Below are positions 37,123 through 46,186 of a stretch of 64,000 bases of DNA, in pieces. The notes below the pieces were generated by a model. It ran no database searches. It was not told where the DNA came from and was given only the letters and a program-made list of their open reading frames with translations. Each line of letters opens with the position of its first letter. Position 1 is the first letter of the stretch. Source of the DNA: Nocardia sp. CDC159 (GTDB taxonomy: Bacteria > Actinomycetota > Actinomycetes > Mycobacteriales > Mycobacteriaceae); NCBI RefSeq assembly GCF_023740735.1, contig NZ_JAMRXH010000004.1:1-64000 (forward strand), written 5' to 3'. Made by a program: the position numbers and the translations under genes.

Positions 37123-40100
37123 ATGTTCTCCAAAGTGCTGGTCGCAAATCGCGGTGAAATCGCCATCCGGGCCTTCCGCGCCGCCTACGAACTCGGCATC
37201 GGAACCGTGGCGGTGTTCCCCTACGAAGACCGCAATTCGGTGCATCGGCTCAAGGCGGACGAGTCGTATCAGATCGGCACGCCGGGGCATCCGGTGCGGG
37301 CGTATCTGTCCATCGAGGAGATCATCAAGGCGGCCAAGACCGCGGGCGCCGATGCCGTCTACCCGGGCTACGGCTTCCTGTCGGAGAATCCGGACCTGGC
37401 CGCCGCCTGTGCCCGCGAGGGCATCACCTTCATCGGCCCGTCGACCGATGTGCTCGAGCTCACAGGCAACAAGGCCCGCGCCATCGCCGCCGCCAAGGCC
37501 GCCGGGCTGCCGGTGCTGGACTCCAGCGCGCCCTCGGCCGATGTGGACGAGCTGCTCGCCGCCGCGGAGTCGATGCGGTTTCCGGTCTTCGTCAAGGCCG
37601 TCGCCGGTGGCGGCGGGCGCGGTATGCGCCGGGTCGCCGAGCCCGGGCAGCTGCGCGAGTCGATCGAGGCGGCGATGCGCGAGGCCGAGTCGGCGTTCGG
37701 CGATCCGACGGTGTTCCTCGAGCAGGCCGTGGTCGATCCGCGCCATATCGAGGTGCAGATCCTGGCCGATCAGCACGGCAATGTCATGCACCTGTTCGAG
37801 CGCGACTGTTCGCTGCAGCGGCGGCACCAGAAGGTCATCGAACTCGCACCCGCCCCGAATCTGGATCCCGAACTGCGCCAGCGCATTTGCGCCGACGCCG
37901 TGGCCTTCGCCCAACAGATCGGATACAGCTGCGCGGGCACGGTGGAATTCCTGCTCGACGAGCGCGGAAACCACGTCTTCATCGAGATGAATCCGCGAAT
38001 CCAGGTGGAGCACACGGTGACCGAGGAGATCACCGATGTGGACCTGGTGGCCTCCCAGCTGCGCATCGCGGCGGGGCAGACGCTGGAAGATCTCGGCCTG
38101 AGCCAGGATTCGGTCGCCATCCGCGGCGCGGCGCTGCAGTGCCGGATCACCACCGAGGACCCGGCCAACGGCTTCCGGCCCGATACCGGCCGCATCACCG
38201 CCTATCGCAGCCCGGGCGGCGGCGGTATCCGGCTCGACGGCGGCGCGAATCTGGGCGCCGAGGTGGGGGCCTACTTCGACTCCATGCTGGTCAAACTGAC
38301 CTGCCGGGGGCGCGACTTCGAGCAGGCCGTGGCGCGGGCGCGACGGGCGGTGGCGGAGTTCCGGATTCGCGGTGTCGCCACGAATATCCCGTTCCTGCAG
38401 GCGGTTCTGGACGATCCGGACTTCCGAGCGGGCCGGGTGACCACCTCGTTCATCGACGAGCGTCCGCATCTGCTGACCCAGCGCGGCTCGGCCGACCGCG
38501 GCACCCGCATCCTGCGCTATCTGGCCGACATCACGGTCAACAAGCCGCACGGGGAGCGGCCGACCGCGGTGTACCCGCACGACAAACTGCCCGCGATCGA
38601 CCTGTCCGTCCCGCCGCCGGACGGCTCGCGCCAGCGCCTGCTGCAACTGGGTCCGGAGGGTTTCGCGCGGGCGCTGCGCGATCAGAAGGGCGTTGGGGTC
38701 ACCGACACGACCTTCCGCGACGCGCATCAGTCGCTGCTGGCGACGCGGGTGCGCACCAACAGCCTGCTGCAGGTGGCCGGGCATGTGGCGCGGATGACAC
38801 CGGAACTGCTGTCGATCGAGTGCTGGGGCGGCGCGACCTACGATGTGGCGCTGCGGTTCCTGTACGAGGATCCGTGGGAGCGGCTGGCGGCGCTGCGCGA
38901 GGCGATTCCCAACATCTGCCTGCAGATGCTGCTGCGCGGGCGGAATACGGTCGGCTATACGCCCTACCCCGAAAAGGTCACCCGCGCATTCGTTTCCGAG
39001 GCGACCGCCACCGGCATCGACATCTTCCGCATCTTCGACGCGCTCAACAATGTCGACCAGATGCGCCCGGCCATCGACGCGGTACGCGAGACCGGCACCG
39101 CCATTGCCGAGGTCGCGATGAGCTACACCGGCGATCTGTCGAATCCGGACGAGAACCTCTACACCCTCGACTACTACCTGAAGCTGGCCGAGCAGATCGT
39201 GGAGGCGGGCGCGCACGTCATCGCCATCAAGGATATGGCCGGTCTGCTGCGCGCCCCGGCGGCGGCCACGCTGGTGTCGGCGCTGCGCAGCAACTTCGAC
39301 CTGCCGGTGCACGTGCACACCCACGACACCCCCGGCGGGCAGCTGGCGACATACCTGGCGGCCTGGCAGGCCGGGGCCAATGCGGTGGACGGGGCCAGCG
39401 CGCCCATGGCCGGGACCACCAGCCAGCCCGCGCTCTCGGCGATCGTCGCGGCGGCGGCGAATTCGGAATACGACACCGGACTGAACCTGCAGCACGTCTG
39501 CGATCTGGAGCCGTACTGGGAGGCGCTGCGAAAGGTGTACGCGCCCTTCGAATCCGGGCTGCCGGGGCCGACCGGGCGGGTGTACCACCACGAGATCCCG
39601 GGCGGGCAGCTGTCGAATCTGCGGCAGCAGGCCATCGCGTTGGGACTGGGCGATCGGTTCGAGGAGGTCGAGGCGAAATACGCCGCGGCGGACCGGCTGC
39701 TGGGCCGACTGGTCAAGGTGACGCCGTCGTCGAAGGTGGTCGGCGATCTGGCGCTGTCGCTGGTCGGGTCGGGTGTGGACGTCGCGGACTTCGCGGCCGA
39801 TCCGGGCCGCTACGACATTCCGGATTCGGTGATCGGCTTCCTGCGCGGGGAACTCGGCACACCCGCGGGCGGCTGGCCGGAGCCGTTCCGCAGTCGCGCG
39901 CTCGCCGGTCGCGGGTCCGCCAAGCCGGAGACGCCGCTGACCCCCGCCGACGAGGCGGCCCTGAACGGCACGTCCGAGCAGCGGCGAGAGACGTTGAACC
40001 GCTTGCTGTTTCCCGCGCCCACGGCTGAATTCCTTTCCCACCGTGAGAAATACGGCGACACCTCGGGGCTGTCGGCCAACCAGTTCTTCTACGGTCTGCG

Positions 40101-40527
40101 CCACGGCGAGGAACACCGCGTGCAGCTGGAGAAGGGCGTCACGCTGCTCATCGGGCTCGAGGCCATCTCCGAGCCCGATGAACGCGGTATGCGGACGGTG
40201 ATGTGCATCCTCAACGGCCAGTTGCGTCCGGTCCTGGTGCGCGATCGGTCCATTGCCAGCGAGATTCCGGCCGCGGAAAAGGCCGACAGGTCCAATCCGG
40301 GCCATATCGCCGCGCCGTTCGCGGGCGTGGTCACCCTCGTGGTCTCCGAGGGCGATGCGATCGCCGCCGGTGACACCATCGGCACCATCGAGGCCATGAA
40401 AATGGAGGCCGCCATCACCGCGCCGCGCGCCGGGGTGGTCCAGCGCATCGCGATCGGCAAGGTGCAGCAGGTCGAGGGCGGGGATCTGCTGGTCGACGTG
40501 CGGCCCAACGAGACCGCGGCCGAATGA
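37123..40527 (+). CDS. pyc: pyruvate carboxylase
   Basis: Pyc carboxylates pyruvate to oxaloacetate using ATP and bicarbonate, refilling the TCA cycle, which pairs well with methylcitrate-cycle use of oxaloacetate. The 1134-aa chain has biotin carboxylase (1-450; KAVAGGGGRGMRRV, ERDCSLQRRHQKVIELAPAP), the carboxyltransferase barrel (from about 520; DTTFRDAHQSLLATRVR, HVHTHDTPGGQLATYLAA) and the C-terminal biotinyl domain with the biotin Lys in EAMKMEA. TACCTT lies 6 nt before ATG, with no Shine-Dalgarno: probably leaderless. rsmD overlaps its end. Confidence 0.98.
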   Translation: MFSKVLVANRGEIAIRAFRAAYELGIGTVAVFPYEDRNSVHRLKADESYQIGTPGHPVRAYLSIEEIIKAAKTAGADAVYPGYGFLSENPDLAAACAREGITFIGPSTDVLELTGNKARAIAAAKAAGLPVLDSSAPSADVDELLAAAESMRFPVFVKAVAGGGGRGMRRVAEPGQLRESIEAAMREAESAFGDPTVFLEQAVVDPRHIEVQILADQHGNVMHLFERDCSLQRRHQKVIELAPAPNLDPELRQRICADAVAFAQQIGYSCAGTVEFLLDERGNHVFIEMNPRIQVEHTVTEEITDVDLVASQLRIAAGQTLEDLGLSQDSVAIRGAALQCRITTEDPANGFRPDTGRITAYRSPGGGGIRLDGGANLGAEVGAYFDSMLVKLTCRGRDFEQAVARARRAVAEFRIRGVATNIPFLQAVLDDPDFRAGRVTTSFIDERPHLLTQRGSADRGTRILRYLADITVNKPHGERPTAVYPHDKLPAIDLSVPPPDGSRQRLLQLGPEGFARALRDQKGVGVTDTTFRDAHQSLLATRVRTNSLLQVAGHVARMTPELLSIECWGGATYDVALRFLYEDPWERLAALREAIPNICLQMLLRGRNTVGYTPYPEKVTRAFVSEATATGIDIFRIFDALNNVDQMRPAIDAVRETGTAIAEVAMSYTGDLSNPDENLYTLDYYLKLAEQIVEAGAHVIAIKDMAGLLRAPAAATLVSALRSNFDLPVHVHTHDTPGGQLATYLAAWQAGANAVDGASAPMAGTTSQPALSAIVAAAANSEYDTGLNLQHVCDLEPYWEALRKVYAPFESGLPGPTGRVYHHEIPGGQLSNLRQQAIALGLGDRFEEVEAKYAAADRLLGRLVKVTPSSKVVGDLALSLVGSGVDVADFAADPGRYDIPDSVIGFLRGELGTPAGGWPEPFRSRALAGRGSAKPETPLTPADEAALNGTSEQRRETLNRLLFPAPTAEFLSHREKYGDTSGLSANQFFYGLRHGEEHRVQLEKGVTLLIGLEAISEPDERGMRTVMCILNGQLRPVLVRDRSIASEIPAAEKADRSNPGHIAAPFAGVVTLVVSEGDAIAAGDTIGTIEAMKMEAAITAPRAGVVQRIAIGKVQQVEGGDLLVDVRPNETAAE

Positions 40528-41090
40528 CGCGGATCGTGGCCGGAATCGCCGGGGGGCGGCGCCTGCGCGTGCCGCCCGCCGGGACGCGCCCGACCTCGGA
40601 TCGGGTGCGGGAGGCGCTGTTCAACCTGGTGGCGGCGCGCCTGGATCTCGACGGCGTGCGGGTGCTGGACCTGTATGCCGGGTCGGGGGCGCTGGGGCTG
40701 GAGGCGTTGTCGCGCGGGGCTTCCCATGCCCTGCTGGTCGAATCCGATCGCAAGGCCGCCGCGGTCGTGCGGAGCAATATCGCCGACCTCGGTCTGCCCG
40801 GGGCCGAGTTGCGCCAGACCGCGGTCGCGTCCGTGCTCGCCGGGGCTCCCGGCGATCGATACGACCTGGTCTTCTCCGATCCGCCGTACGCCCTGGACAC
40901 GGCCGAGGTCGCCGCGGATCTGAAGGCCCTGGTCGGCAACGGTTGGCTGCACGAGGACGCGCTGATCGTCGTGGAGCGTTCGGCGCGCAGCCCCGAAACC
41001 CCGTGGCCCCCAGCGTTCTCCCCCCTGAAGGCGCGCGTCTACGGCGAGACCCGCCTCGACCTCGCCACCCATACCCCCGGCCCCGCCTAG
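40524..41090 (+). CDS. rsmD: 16S rRNA m2G966 methyltransferase
   Basis: RsmD methylates G966 of 16S rRNA with S-adenosylmethionine. The 188-aa protein begins TRIVAGIAGGRRLRVPPAGT, followed by the SAM-binding VLDLYAGSGALGLEALSRGA and catalytic motif IV DLVFSDPPYALD. It overlaps pyc as ATGA, so it is translationally coupled. coaD follows with its own promoter, the order seen in mycobacteria (Rv2966c-Rv2965c). Confidence 0.95.
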   Translation: MTRIVAGIAGGRRLRVPPAGTRPTSDRVREALFNLVAARLDLDGVRVLDLYAGSGALGLEALSRGASHALLVESDRKAAAVVRSNIADLGLPGAELRQTAVASVLAGAPGDRYDLVFSDPPYALDTAEVAADLKALVGNGWLHEDALIVVERSARSPETPWPPAFSPLKARVYGETRLDLATHTPGPA

Positions 41091-41153
41091 CCGCACCCCT
41101 TCCCGCTCCTCGCACCGGTTGCGTACGGCCGCAGCCGGTGCGACGGCCCGGAA
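41090..41153. repeat. palindromic intergenic repeat, copy A (degenerate)
   Basis: The left arm GCCGCACCCCTTCCCGCTCC followed by TCGCACCGG matches copies B and C. The right arm survives mainly as CCGGTGCG at 41145-41152. It lies between rsmD and coaD. Confidence 0.6.
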
Positions 41154-41187
41154 CCGGTCCGGCGATTCGTCCTGCTAGCGTTCGCGT

Positions 41188-41673
41188 ATGGCAGGAGCAC
41201 TGTGCCCGGGATCGTTCGATCCGGTGACCAATGGGCATATGGACGTGATCAGGCGGGCCGCCACCCAGTTCGACGAGCTCGTCGTGACGGTGATGATCAA
41301 CAAGAGCAAACAGGGCATGTTCACCGTGGACGAGCGCATCGAGATGTTGCGCGAGGCCACCGCCGATCTGCCCACCGTGCGCGTCGAATCGTGGCACGGC
41401 CTGCTGGTCGACTTCGCCCGCGAACAGGGCATCTCCGCGATCGTCAAGGGCCTGCGCGACGCCACCGACTTCGGTTACGAACTGCAGATGGCCCAGATGA
41501 ACAAGAAGCTCTCCGGCGTGGACACCTTCTTCCTGGCCACCAATCCGGCCTACAGCTTCCTGTCCAGCTCCCTGGTCAAGGAGGTCGCCACCTTCGGCGG
41601 CGACGTCACCGACATGCTCCCCCCCGCGGTCCACAAGCGCCTGCTCGCCCGCCTCGCCGAGCGCCGCGGCTGA
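41188..41673 (+). CDS. coaD: phosphopantetheine adenylyltransferase
   Basis: CoaD adenylates 4'-phosphopantetheine in coenzyme A synthesis. The 161-aa nucleotidyltransferase has the T/HxGH-type start [20 protein letters not shown], the substrate loop [20 protein letters not shown], and [18 protein letters not shown], which includes the ISSTxVR-like motif. The length is standard (Rv2965c 161 aa). TAGCGT ends 6 nt before ATG, so the transcript is probably leaderless even though rsmD is close upstream. A palindromic repeat follows. Confidence 0.98.
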   Translation: MAGALCPGSFDPVTNGHMDVIRRAATQFDELVVTVMINKSKQGMFTVDERIEMLREATADLPTVRVESWHGLLVDFAREQGISAIVKGLRDATDFGYELQMAQMNKKLSGVDTFFLATNPAYSFLSSSLVKEVATFGGDVTDMLPPAVHKRLLARLAERRG

Positions 41674-41677
41674 GCCT

Positions 41678-41750
41678 CGCACCCTTTCCCGCGCTCCGCA
41701 CCCTTTTCAGGCGTCCATAGCGGGTGCGAAGCGCGAGAAGGGGTGCGGCG
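41678..41750. repeat. palindromic intergenic repeat, copy B
   Basis: Left arm CGCACCCTTTCCCGCGCTCC (41678-41697, continuing GCACCC) and right arm GGGTGCGAAGCGCGAGAAGG (from 41723, continuing GGTGCGGCG) form a long imperfect hairpin. It fills the gap between convergent coaD and the DUF559 gene and could act as a two-way terminator. Confidence 0.75.
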
Positions 41751-42746
41751 TCAGAGGGGCCGGAGGGTGAGGGGGCGGGGGGTGCGGGGACAGGCGGGGT
41801 CGAGGCGGCCCTGGGTGGGGGTGCGGGCTCGGGACAGGGCGGCGTGCAGGCGAGGGGTGAGGTCGGGGTCGGGGTCGGTGAGGTCCTCCCACGTCCAGCG
41901 GATCACCTGGAATCCCAGGGCGCGCAAGGCGTCCTCGCGGATCTTTTCCTGGTACACCGCGTCGCCGGGGGTCTGGCCGGGCTGGAGTAGTCGGCCGTAC
42001 TTGATCCGGCCGTCGAATTCGCACAGCACTGCGGCCTTCTCGTAATAGAAGTCGACCCGGCCGACGAACTTGCCCGCCGGATCGAACACGTTGCCCTGCG
42101 ATCGGGGTTGCGGCAGCCCCAGCCGTTCGAGCATCAGGCGGCTGCGGGACTCACCCACGCTCTCGCTGCGTCCGTCGAGGCGGGCGAGTACGCGCTTGGC
42201 GTGGGCGATTCCGTGCCGAAATTTGGCTCGCTCCAATTCCATCGCGAGTTCGGCCCCTTCGATCCCGAAGGCGCCGACGAGGGCGTCACCGGCCACCACC
42301 GCGGATTCCCGCGACAAGGTCCGCGCCAGATCGACCACGGTGCGCGCGGGCGTCGTCAGCTGATAACCGTCGACGATCGCCACCTGGTCGACCGGTGCGC
42401 AGTGCATCTTCACATCCGGCTTGATCCGGCCGCCGTGCCGTCGATCGCGCGTCACGCAGACCCGGTCGAGCGGTGTCTGCCACAGTGGGCAGCCGTAGAC
42501 CAGTGCCGCCGACTGATGGCTCAGCACGGTCTGATCGGCCATATCGGGTAGTACCGCGTCGATCAGCAGTCGATGTCGTTCGATGACATCGAGATCGACG
42601 AAGGCCGCGTTCTTCACGTACGTACCGCGGCGGATGCGGTGCCACCGCTGACCGCGGTGTCGGCGGCGAATCTCGTTGTCGCTGAAGCCGCGGCGCAGCA
42701 CCTCGTGGCGCCGGTGGATCGGAGCGCGCGGCCCGTGCACACTCAC
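41751..42746 (-). CDS. DUF559 / AbiEi-like domain protein
   Basis: This 331-aa protein has an N-terminal AbiEi-like winged helix (RHEVLRRGFSDNEIRRRHRG, then RGTYVKN), a central domain with TTPARTVVDLARTLSRESAV, and a C-terminal DUF559 endonuclease-like fold: RVDFYYEKAAVLCEFDGRIKYG, then EKIREDALRALGFQVIRWTW. D-x(n)-E-x-D residues there resemble a PD-(D/E)XK active site. Such proteins are multicopy in mycolate actinobacteria; their role is unproven, with a Vsr-like nuclease or antitoxin-like regulator both suggested. GTG 42746 has GGAGG upstream; the frame extends to 42926 but without a ribosome binding site. Confidence 0.8.
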   Translation of the reverse strand: MSVHGPRAPIHRRHEVLRRGFSDNEIRRRHRGQRWHRIRRGTYVKNAAFVDLDVIERHRLLIDAVLPDMADQTVLSHQSAALVYGCPLWQTPLDRVCVTRDRRHGGRIKPDVKMHCAPVDQVAIVDGYQLTTPARTVVDLARTLSRESAVVAGDALVGAFGIEGAELAMELERAKFRHGIAHAKRVLARLDGRSESVGESRSRLMLERLGLPQPRSQGNVFDPAGKFVGRVDFYYEKAAVLCEFDGRIKYGRLLQPGQTPGDAVYQEKIREDALRALGFQVIRWTWEDLTDPDPDLTPRLHAALSRARTPTQGRLDPACPRTPRPLTLRPL

Positions 42747-42989
42747 CGCGCCTCCGGATCGTTGCGCGGCCGTCTGTTTCGCCGGGCGGGAAGGCTTTCG
42801 CACGGACCGCCGCGACGGCCGGTCGTGCGCACCCGAACGGTGGACGAGCCCATCCCTCGTCGCCACGCAACTCGACATCCCTGGCAATCTCTCACGACAA
42901 CCTCCGAATCGAGTACCCACGAACACGTTTGCTCGAATATGACGCGGGGTACCTCCGTTCGGTTCCGTGCTCCGCCGCCCCGACCCGAG
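42747..42989. other. gene-poor gap upstream of the DUF559 gene
   Basis: No convincing gene is seen. The minus-strand DUF559 frame stays open to 42926 but has Arg-rich translation, no ribosome binding site and no conserved pattern. The promoter for the DUF559 gene should lie here but no clear -10 hexamer stands out. Confidence 0.5.
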
Positions 42990-43064
42990 GCCGCACCCTT
43001 TCCGGCACTTCGCACCGGCTGTGGACGGCGGAAAAGGGTGCGAAGGGCGGGAAAGGGTGCGGCG
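42990..43064. repeat. palindromic intergenic repeat, copy C
   Basis: Left arm GCCGCACCCTTTCCGGCACT (42990-43009, then TCGCACC) and right arm starting GGGTGCGAAGGGCGGGAAAG (43036) pair over about 27 bp with a few mismatches. It ends one base before the GtrA stop codon and is almost the same sequence as copy B. Confidence 0.75.
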
Positions 43065-43065
43065 T

Positions 43066-43584
43066 TCAGGCGGGGTGGAAGACCCAGAGGCGCAGGGTGA
43101 GGAAGCGCAGGGCGCCGACGGCGGCGGTGATGGCTACTACCGCGAGGGCTTCGGCGATGTCGTCCAGGGTGGGGGCGACGATGTCCAGGATCGCCAGGGA
43201 GGCGGAGGTGATTGCCAGGCCCGCCAGGGCCAGGCCGCCGCCCTCGAGTTGGGCGGTGAGCCAGTTGACTCGGCCGGAGGCGTGGAAGGTCAGGCGGCGG
43301 TGGAGTTCGTTGGCCAGGGCGGTGCTCACGATCGAGCCGGTGAGGTTGGCCAGTTGCGGGCCGCCGCCGTAGCACGCCAGGAACAGCAGGAAGTAGCCGA
43401 TATTGCTCAGGCCGCCGACGAGGGCGAATCGGATCAGTTGTGGAAACCAGTGGTCTCCGCGCAGGTATGCCGCCAGCCGCGCCGCCGCGGGGCGTCGGTG
43501 GGTGGCCTCGGGGTGCGCGGGAATATCCGGGCCGGTTTGCGGGATCACCCACATGCCCGGAGGTACCGGATACAGGACAGCCAT
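43066..43584 (-). CDS. GtrA-family membrane protein
   Basis: This 172-aa protein has four membrane helices and the GtrA signature RFALVGGLSNIGYFLLFLA near the start of helix 1, TALANELHRRLTFHASGRVN in the loop, and a C-terminal RFLTLRLWVFHP. GtrA proteins help move polyprenyl-linked sugars across the membrane for wall polysaccharides or arabinogalactan. The N-terminal 45 residues are cytoplasmic. Two perfect palindromes upstream (43640-43651 and 43666-43690) could be operator sites shared with divergent sepIVA. Confidence 0.88.
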   Translation of the reverse strand: MAVLYPVPPGMWVIPQTGPDIPAHPEATHRRPAAARLAAYLRGDHWFPQLIRFALVGGLSNIGYFLLFLACYGGGPQLANLTGSIVSTALANELHRRLTFHASGRVNWLTAQLEGGGLALAGLAITSASLAILDIVAPTLDDIAEALAVVAITAAVGALRFLTLRLWVFHPA

Positions 43585-43639
43585 TGTCTTTCCGATCCAA
43601 CTTCGCCGGATCCGGGGGTGACCGGACGCCCGGCTGATC

Positions 43640-43651
43640 TACCGCTCGGTA
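43640..43651. promoter_or_regulatory. TACCGCTCGGTA palindrome
   Basis: A perfect 5+2+5 palindrome of the TetR-operator type (ACCGNNCGGT) lies 56 bp before the GtrA start codon. No TetR gene is adjacent, so the regulator is unknown. Confidence 0.5.
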
Positions 43652-43665
43652 AACAAAGATAGCAC

Positions 43666-43690
43666 CAAGTGGAGAGATAGCCTCCACTTG
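43666..43690. promoter_or_regulatory. 25-bp inverted repeat in the gtrA-sepIVA gap
   Basis: CAAGTGGAG and CTCCACTTG are perfect 9-bp arms separated by AGATAGC. It sits between the divergent GtrA and sepIVA starts and could be a dimeric regulator site or an RNA hairpin in the GtrA leader. Confidence 0.55.
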
Positions 43691-43800
43691 ATTCTGTGAC
43701 CTTGGAAACACCTCACGACACACCGGGGGTGAACTGGGCGGATGATCGTGACGGGAGGCACACTGGGCCAAAGAGTTCGGCACGAGAGTGGGGTCAGTAG

Positions 43801-44547
43801 ATGTATCGCGTATTCGAAGCACTCGACGAACTGGTCGCGATCGTGGAGGAGGCGCGGGGCATCCCGCCGACTCGCAACTGCATCATCCCCCGCGGCGACG
43901 TGCTCGAGCTGCTCGACGATGTGCGCGAGGCCCTGCCCGGTGAGCTCGACGACGCCCAGGACGTGCTGGATCATCGCGACAAGATCGTCAACGACGCCCG
44001 TACGGCCGCCGAGAGCACGGTGACCGGGGCGAACGAACAGGCCCATCAGACCGTCAATGCCGCCCGCGAGGAGGCCGACCGCATTCTGGCCGATGCCAAG
44101 GCGCATGCCGATCGCATGGTCGCCGAGGCCCGCGCGCATGCCGATCACCTGGTCAGCACCGCCCAGGCCGAGGCCGACCGCATCGTCGCCGACGGCAAGG
44201 CCGAGTTCGAGGCCGTCACCGGCCGCGCCCGCACCGAGGCCGATCGCATGATCGCCGCGGGGCAGGCGTCCTACGACCGCTCGGTCGCCGAGGGGCAGGC
44301 CGAACAGGACCGGCTGGTCGCGCAGACCGAGGTGGTACGGGCCGCGCACGCGGAGTCGGCGCGGCTGATCGACGCCGCGCACGCCGAGGCCGATCGGCTG
44401 CGGGAGGAGTGCGATCAGTACGTCGACGCCAAACTGGCCGATTTCGAGGAGACCTTGCACAACACCCTGCGGACGGTCGGCCGCGGCCGGCAGCAGCTGC
44501 GGACCGGGCTGGGGATCCCCGACTACGCCGCCGACTTCCGCCGGTGA
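43801..44547 (+). CDS. sepIVA: septation DivIVA-like coiled-coil protein SepIVA
   Basis: This 248-aa cytoplasmic protein matches mycobacterial Rv2927c/SepIVA, an essential septum- and pole-associated regulator of division and polar growth. A conserved N-terminal region (MYRVFEALDELVAIVEEARG, then NCIIPRGDVLELLDDVREAL) precedes a coiled coil from about residue 50 to 220 built of repeated AEAHADRxV-type segments. Many Arg/Lys and Thr/Ser residues are potential modification sites. The ATG is a good start although the ribosome binding site is weak (AGTGGGGT). DUF177 and rpmF follow. Confidence 0.9.
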   Translation: MYRVFEALDELVAIVEEARGIPPTRNCIIPRGDVLELLDDVREALPGELDDAQDVLDHRDKIVNDARTAAESTVTGANEQAHQTVNAAREEADRILADAKAHADRMVAEARAHADHLVSTAQAEADRIVADGKAEFEAVTGRARTEADRMIAAGQASYDRSVAEGQAEQDRLVAQTEVVRAAHAESARLIDAAHAEADRLREECDQYVDAKLADFEETLHNTLRTVGRGRQQLRTGLGIPDYAADFRR

Positions 44548-44634
44548 GCTGAGCTGAGCGGTTTGGGATGGCGGGTGCGATTCGCGTATTGTTGAGTGGT
44601 TGCCCATCCAATCCCACACCTGAGTGAGTTCGTG

Positions 44635-45240
44635 ATGCCCGCCGAATCCGGTTCCGGTCCGCGTCGTCAGAAGACGGACGCGGGTTTCGTGCTGGACACG
44701 CGCAGCCTCGGACGTGCGCCCGGATCGATGCGTGAGATGCGTCGCACCGTGACCGCGCCGGAGAAGATCGGCCTCGAGCTGGTCGGCATTCCGGCCGGTA
44801 GCGAGATCGATATGGATCTGACCCTGCAGTCGGTCTCGGAGGGCGTGCTGGTCACCGGCACGGTCACCGCGCCGATCGAGGGGGAGTGCTCGCGCTGCCT
44901 CGAAGCGTTCGCCGACGATATCGAGCTGCGGCTCATGGAGCTGTTCGCCTATCCGAACAGCGCGACCGAGCAGACCACCGAGGAAGACGAGATCCGTCGC
45001 CTCGTCGACGATCTGATCGACCTCGAGCCGGTGATCATCGACGCCGTCGGGCTCGAGCTGCCGCTGCAGCCGCTGTGCCAGGAGGACTGCCCCGGACTCT
45101 GCCCGGAATGCGGTGTGCGGATGGCGATTGCGGGTTCTGATCACAAGCATGAGATACTGGACCCTCGCTGGGCGGGGCTCGCGAAATTCGCGGCCGATCC
45201 CGCAGCGTCAGACCTGAACCGATCAACAGAGGAGAGTTAG
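44635..45240 (+). CDS. DUF177 (YceD-like) protein, Rv2926c-like
   Basis: This 201-aa YceD family protein usually precedes rpmF in bacteria and has been linked to 23S rRNA processing. Conserved parts are [20 protein letters not shown] and the C-terminal metal-binding-like [21 protein letters not shown] 44635 (MPAESGSG) was chosen; a GTG at 44596 is the alternative. Only 2 nt separate its stop from rpmF. The four cysteines in the C-terminal CxxxC-CxxC pattern suggest zinc. Confidence 0.9.
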   Translation: MPAESGSGPRRQKTDAGFVLDTRSLGRAPGSMREMRRTVTAPEKIGLELVGIPAGSEIDMDLTLQSVSEGVLVTGTVTAPIEGECSRCLEAFADDIELRLMELFAYPNSATEQTTEEDEIRRLVDDLIDLEPVIIDAVGLELPLQPLCQEDCPGLCPECGVRMAIAGSDHKHEILDPRWAGLAKFAADPAASDLNRSTEES

Positions 45241-45242
45241 TC

Positions 45243-45425
45243 GTGGCCGTTCCGAAGCGCCGGATGTCCCGTGCCAACACCCGCTCGCGGCGCAGCCAGT
45301 GGAAGGCCACCGCGCCGACCCTGATCACCTGCCCGAACCGGGCCTGCGGCCAGAAGACCCTGCCGCACATCGCCTGCCCGAACTGCGGCACCTACAAGGG
45401 CCGTCAGGTCGCCTCCGCCATCTGA
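45243..45425 (+). CDS. rpmF: 50S ribosomal protein L32
   Basis: This 60-aa L32 has the typical basic start [20 protein letters not shown] and zinc-ribbon cysteines in CPNRACGQ and CPNCGTY, so it is the Cys-containing (zinc-binding, C+) form. The GTG start is preceded by GAGGAGAG. Because C- paralogues elsewhere are induced on zinc starvation, the form present here probably serves zinc-replete growth; that part is family knowledge, not seen here. rnc follows after 22 nt. Confidence 0.97.
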   Translation: MAVPKRRMSRANTRSRRSQWKATAPTLITCPNRACGQKTLPHIACPNCGTYKGRQVASAI

Positions 45426-45447
45426 CGCCGCGATCCGGTAGCCGATC

Positions 45448-46185
45448 GTGACCGCCAGCAAGGATTCAGCGGACGCACCCGCCGTCGGGGAGGCCGCTGA
45501 CCACACCCCTCTGCTCGAGGCACTCGGCGTCGACGTGCGTCCGGATCTGCTCCGGCTCGCGCTCACCCATCGGTCCTACGCGTACGAGAACGGCGGTCTA
45601 CCAACCAACGAGCGCCTGGAATTCCTGGGCGACTCGGTGCTCGGTCTGAGCATTACCGAGCGGCTGTATCTCGAGCATCCGAACAAGTCCGAGGGCGAGC
45701 TGGCCAAGCTCCGCGCCAGTGTGGTGAACATGCACGCCCTGGCCGAGGTCGCCCGTGGCCTCGGCGAGGGTGGCCTGGGTCGCCATCTGCTGCTGGGCAA
45801 GGGCGAGGAGCTGACCGGCGGTCGCGACAAGCCGAGCATTCTGGCCGACGGCATGGAGTCGCTGCTCGGCGCGGTACATCTGCAGCACGGCATCGAGGTC
45901 GCGCGCAGTGTGGTACTGCGGCTGTTCGCGGATCTGCTCGAGCGCGGTCCGCGCATGGGCGCCGGGCTGGACTGGAAGACCAGCCTGCAGGAGCTGACCG
46001 CCGAGCGCGGCATCGGCGTGCCCAGCTACGAGATCACCTCCACCGGCCCCGACCACGACAAGGAGTTCACCGCCACCGCGGTGATCGGTGGTCAGGCCTA
46101 CGGCAAGGGCGTCGGCCGTTCCAAGAAGGAAGCGGAGCAGAAGGCGGCGGGGGCCGCCTGGCAGTCCCTGAACTCCGAAGGGTGA
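45448..46185 (+). CDS. rnc: ribonuclease III
   Basis: RNase III cleaves double-stranded RNA during rRNA maturation and mRNA turnover. The 245-aa chain has the catalytic signature [14 protein letters not shown] and a second acidic cluster [13 protein letters not shown], then a C-terminal dsRNA-binding domain ([35 protein letters not shown]). The GTG start lies 22 nt after rpmF. mutM begins one base after the stop. The operon order is conserved in mycobacteria. Confidence 0.97.
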   Translation: MTASKDSADAPAVGEAADHTPLLEALGVDVRPDLLRLALTHRSYAYENGGLPTNERLEFLGDSVLGLSITERLYLEHPNKSEGELAKLRASVVNMHALAEVARGLGEGGLGRHLLLGKGEELTGGRDKPSILADGMESLLGAVHLQHGIEVARSVVLRLFADLLERGPRMGAGLDWKTSLQELTAERGIGVPSYEITSTGPDHDKEFTATAVIGGQAYGKGVGRSKKEAEQKAAGAAWQSLNSEG

Positions 46186-46186
46186 G

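Noticed and set aside
42747..42926. N-terminal extension of the DUF559 protein
   Set aside because: Arg/Pro/Ser-rich, no ribosome binding site at the far start, whereas GTG 42746 has GGAGG and begins just before the AbiEi-like domain.
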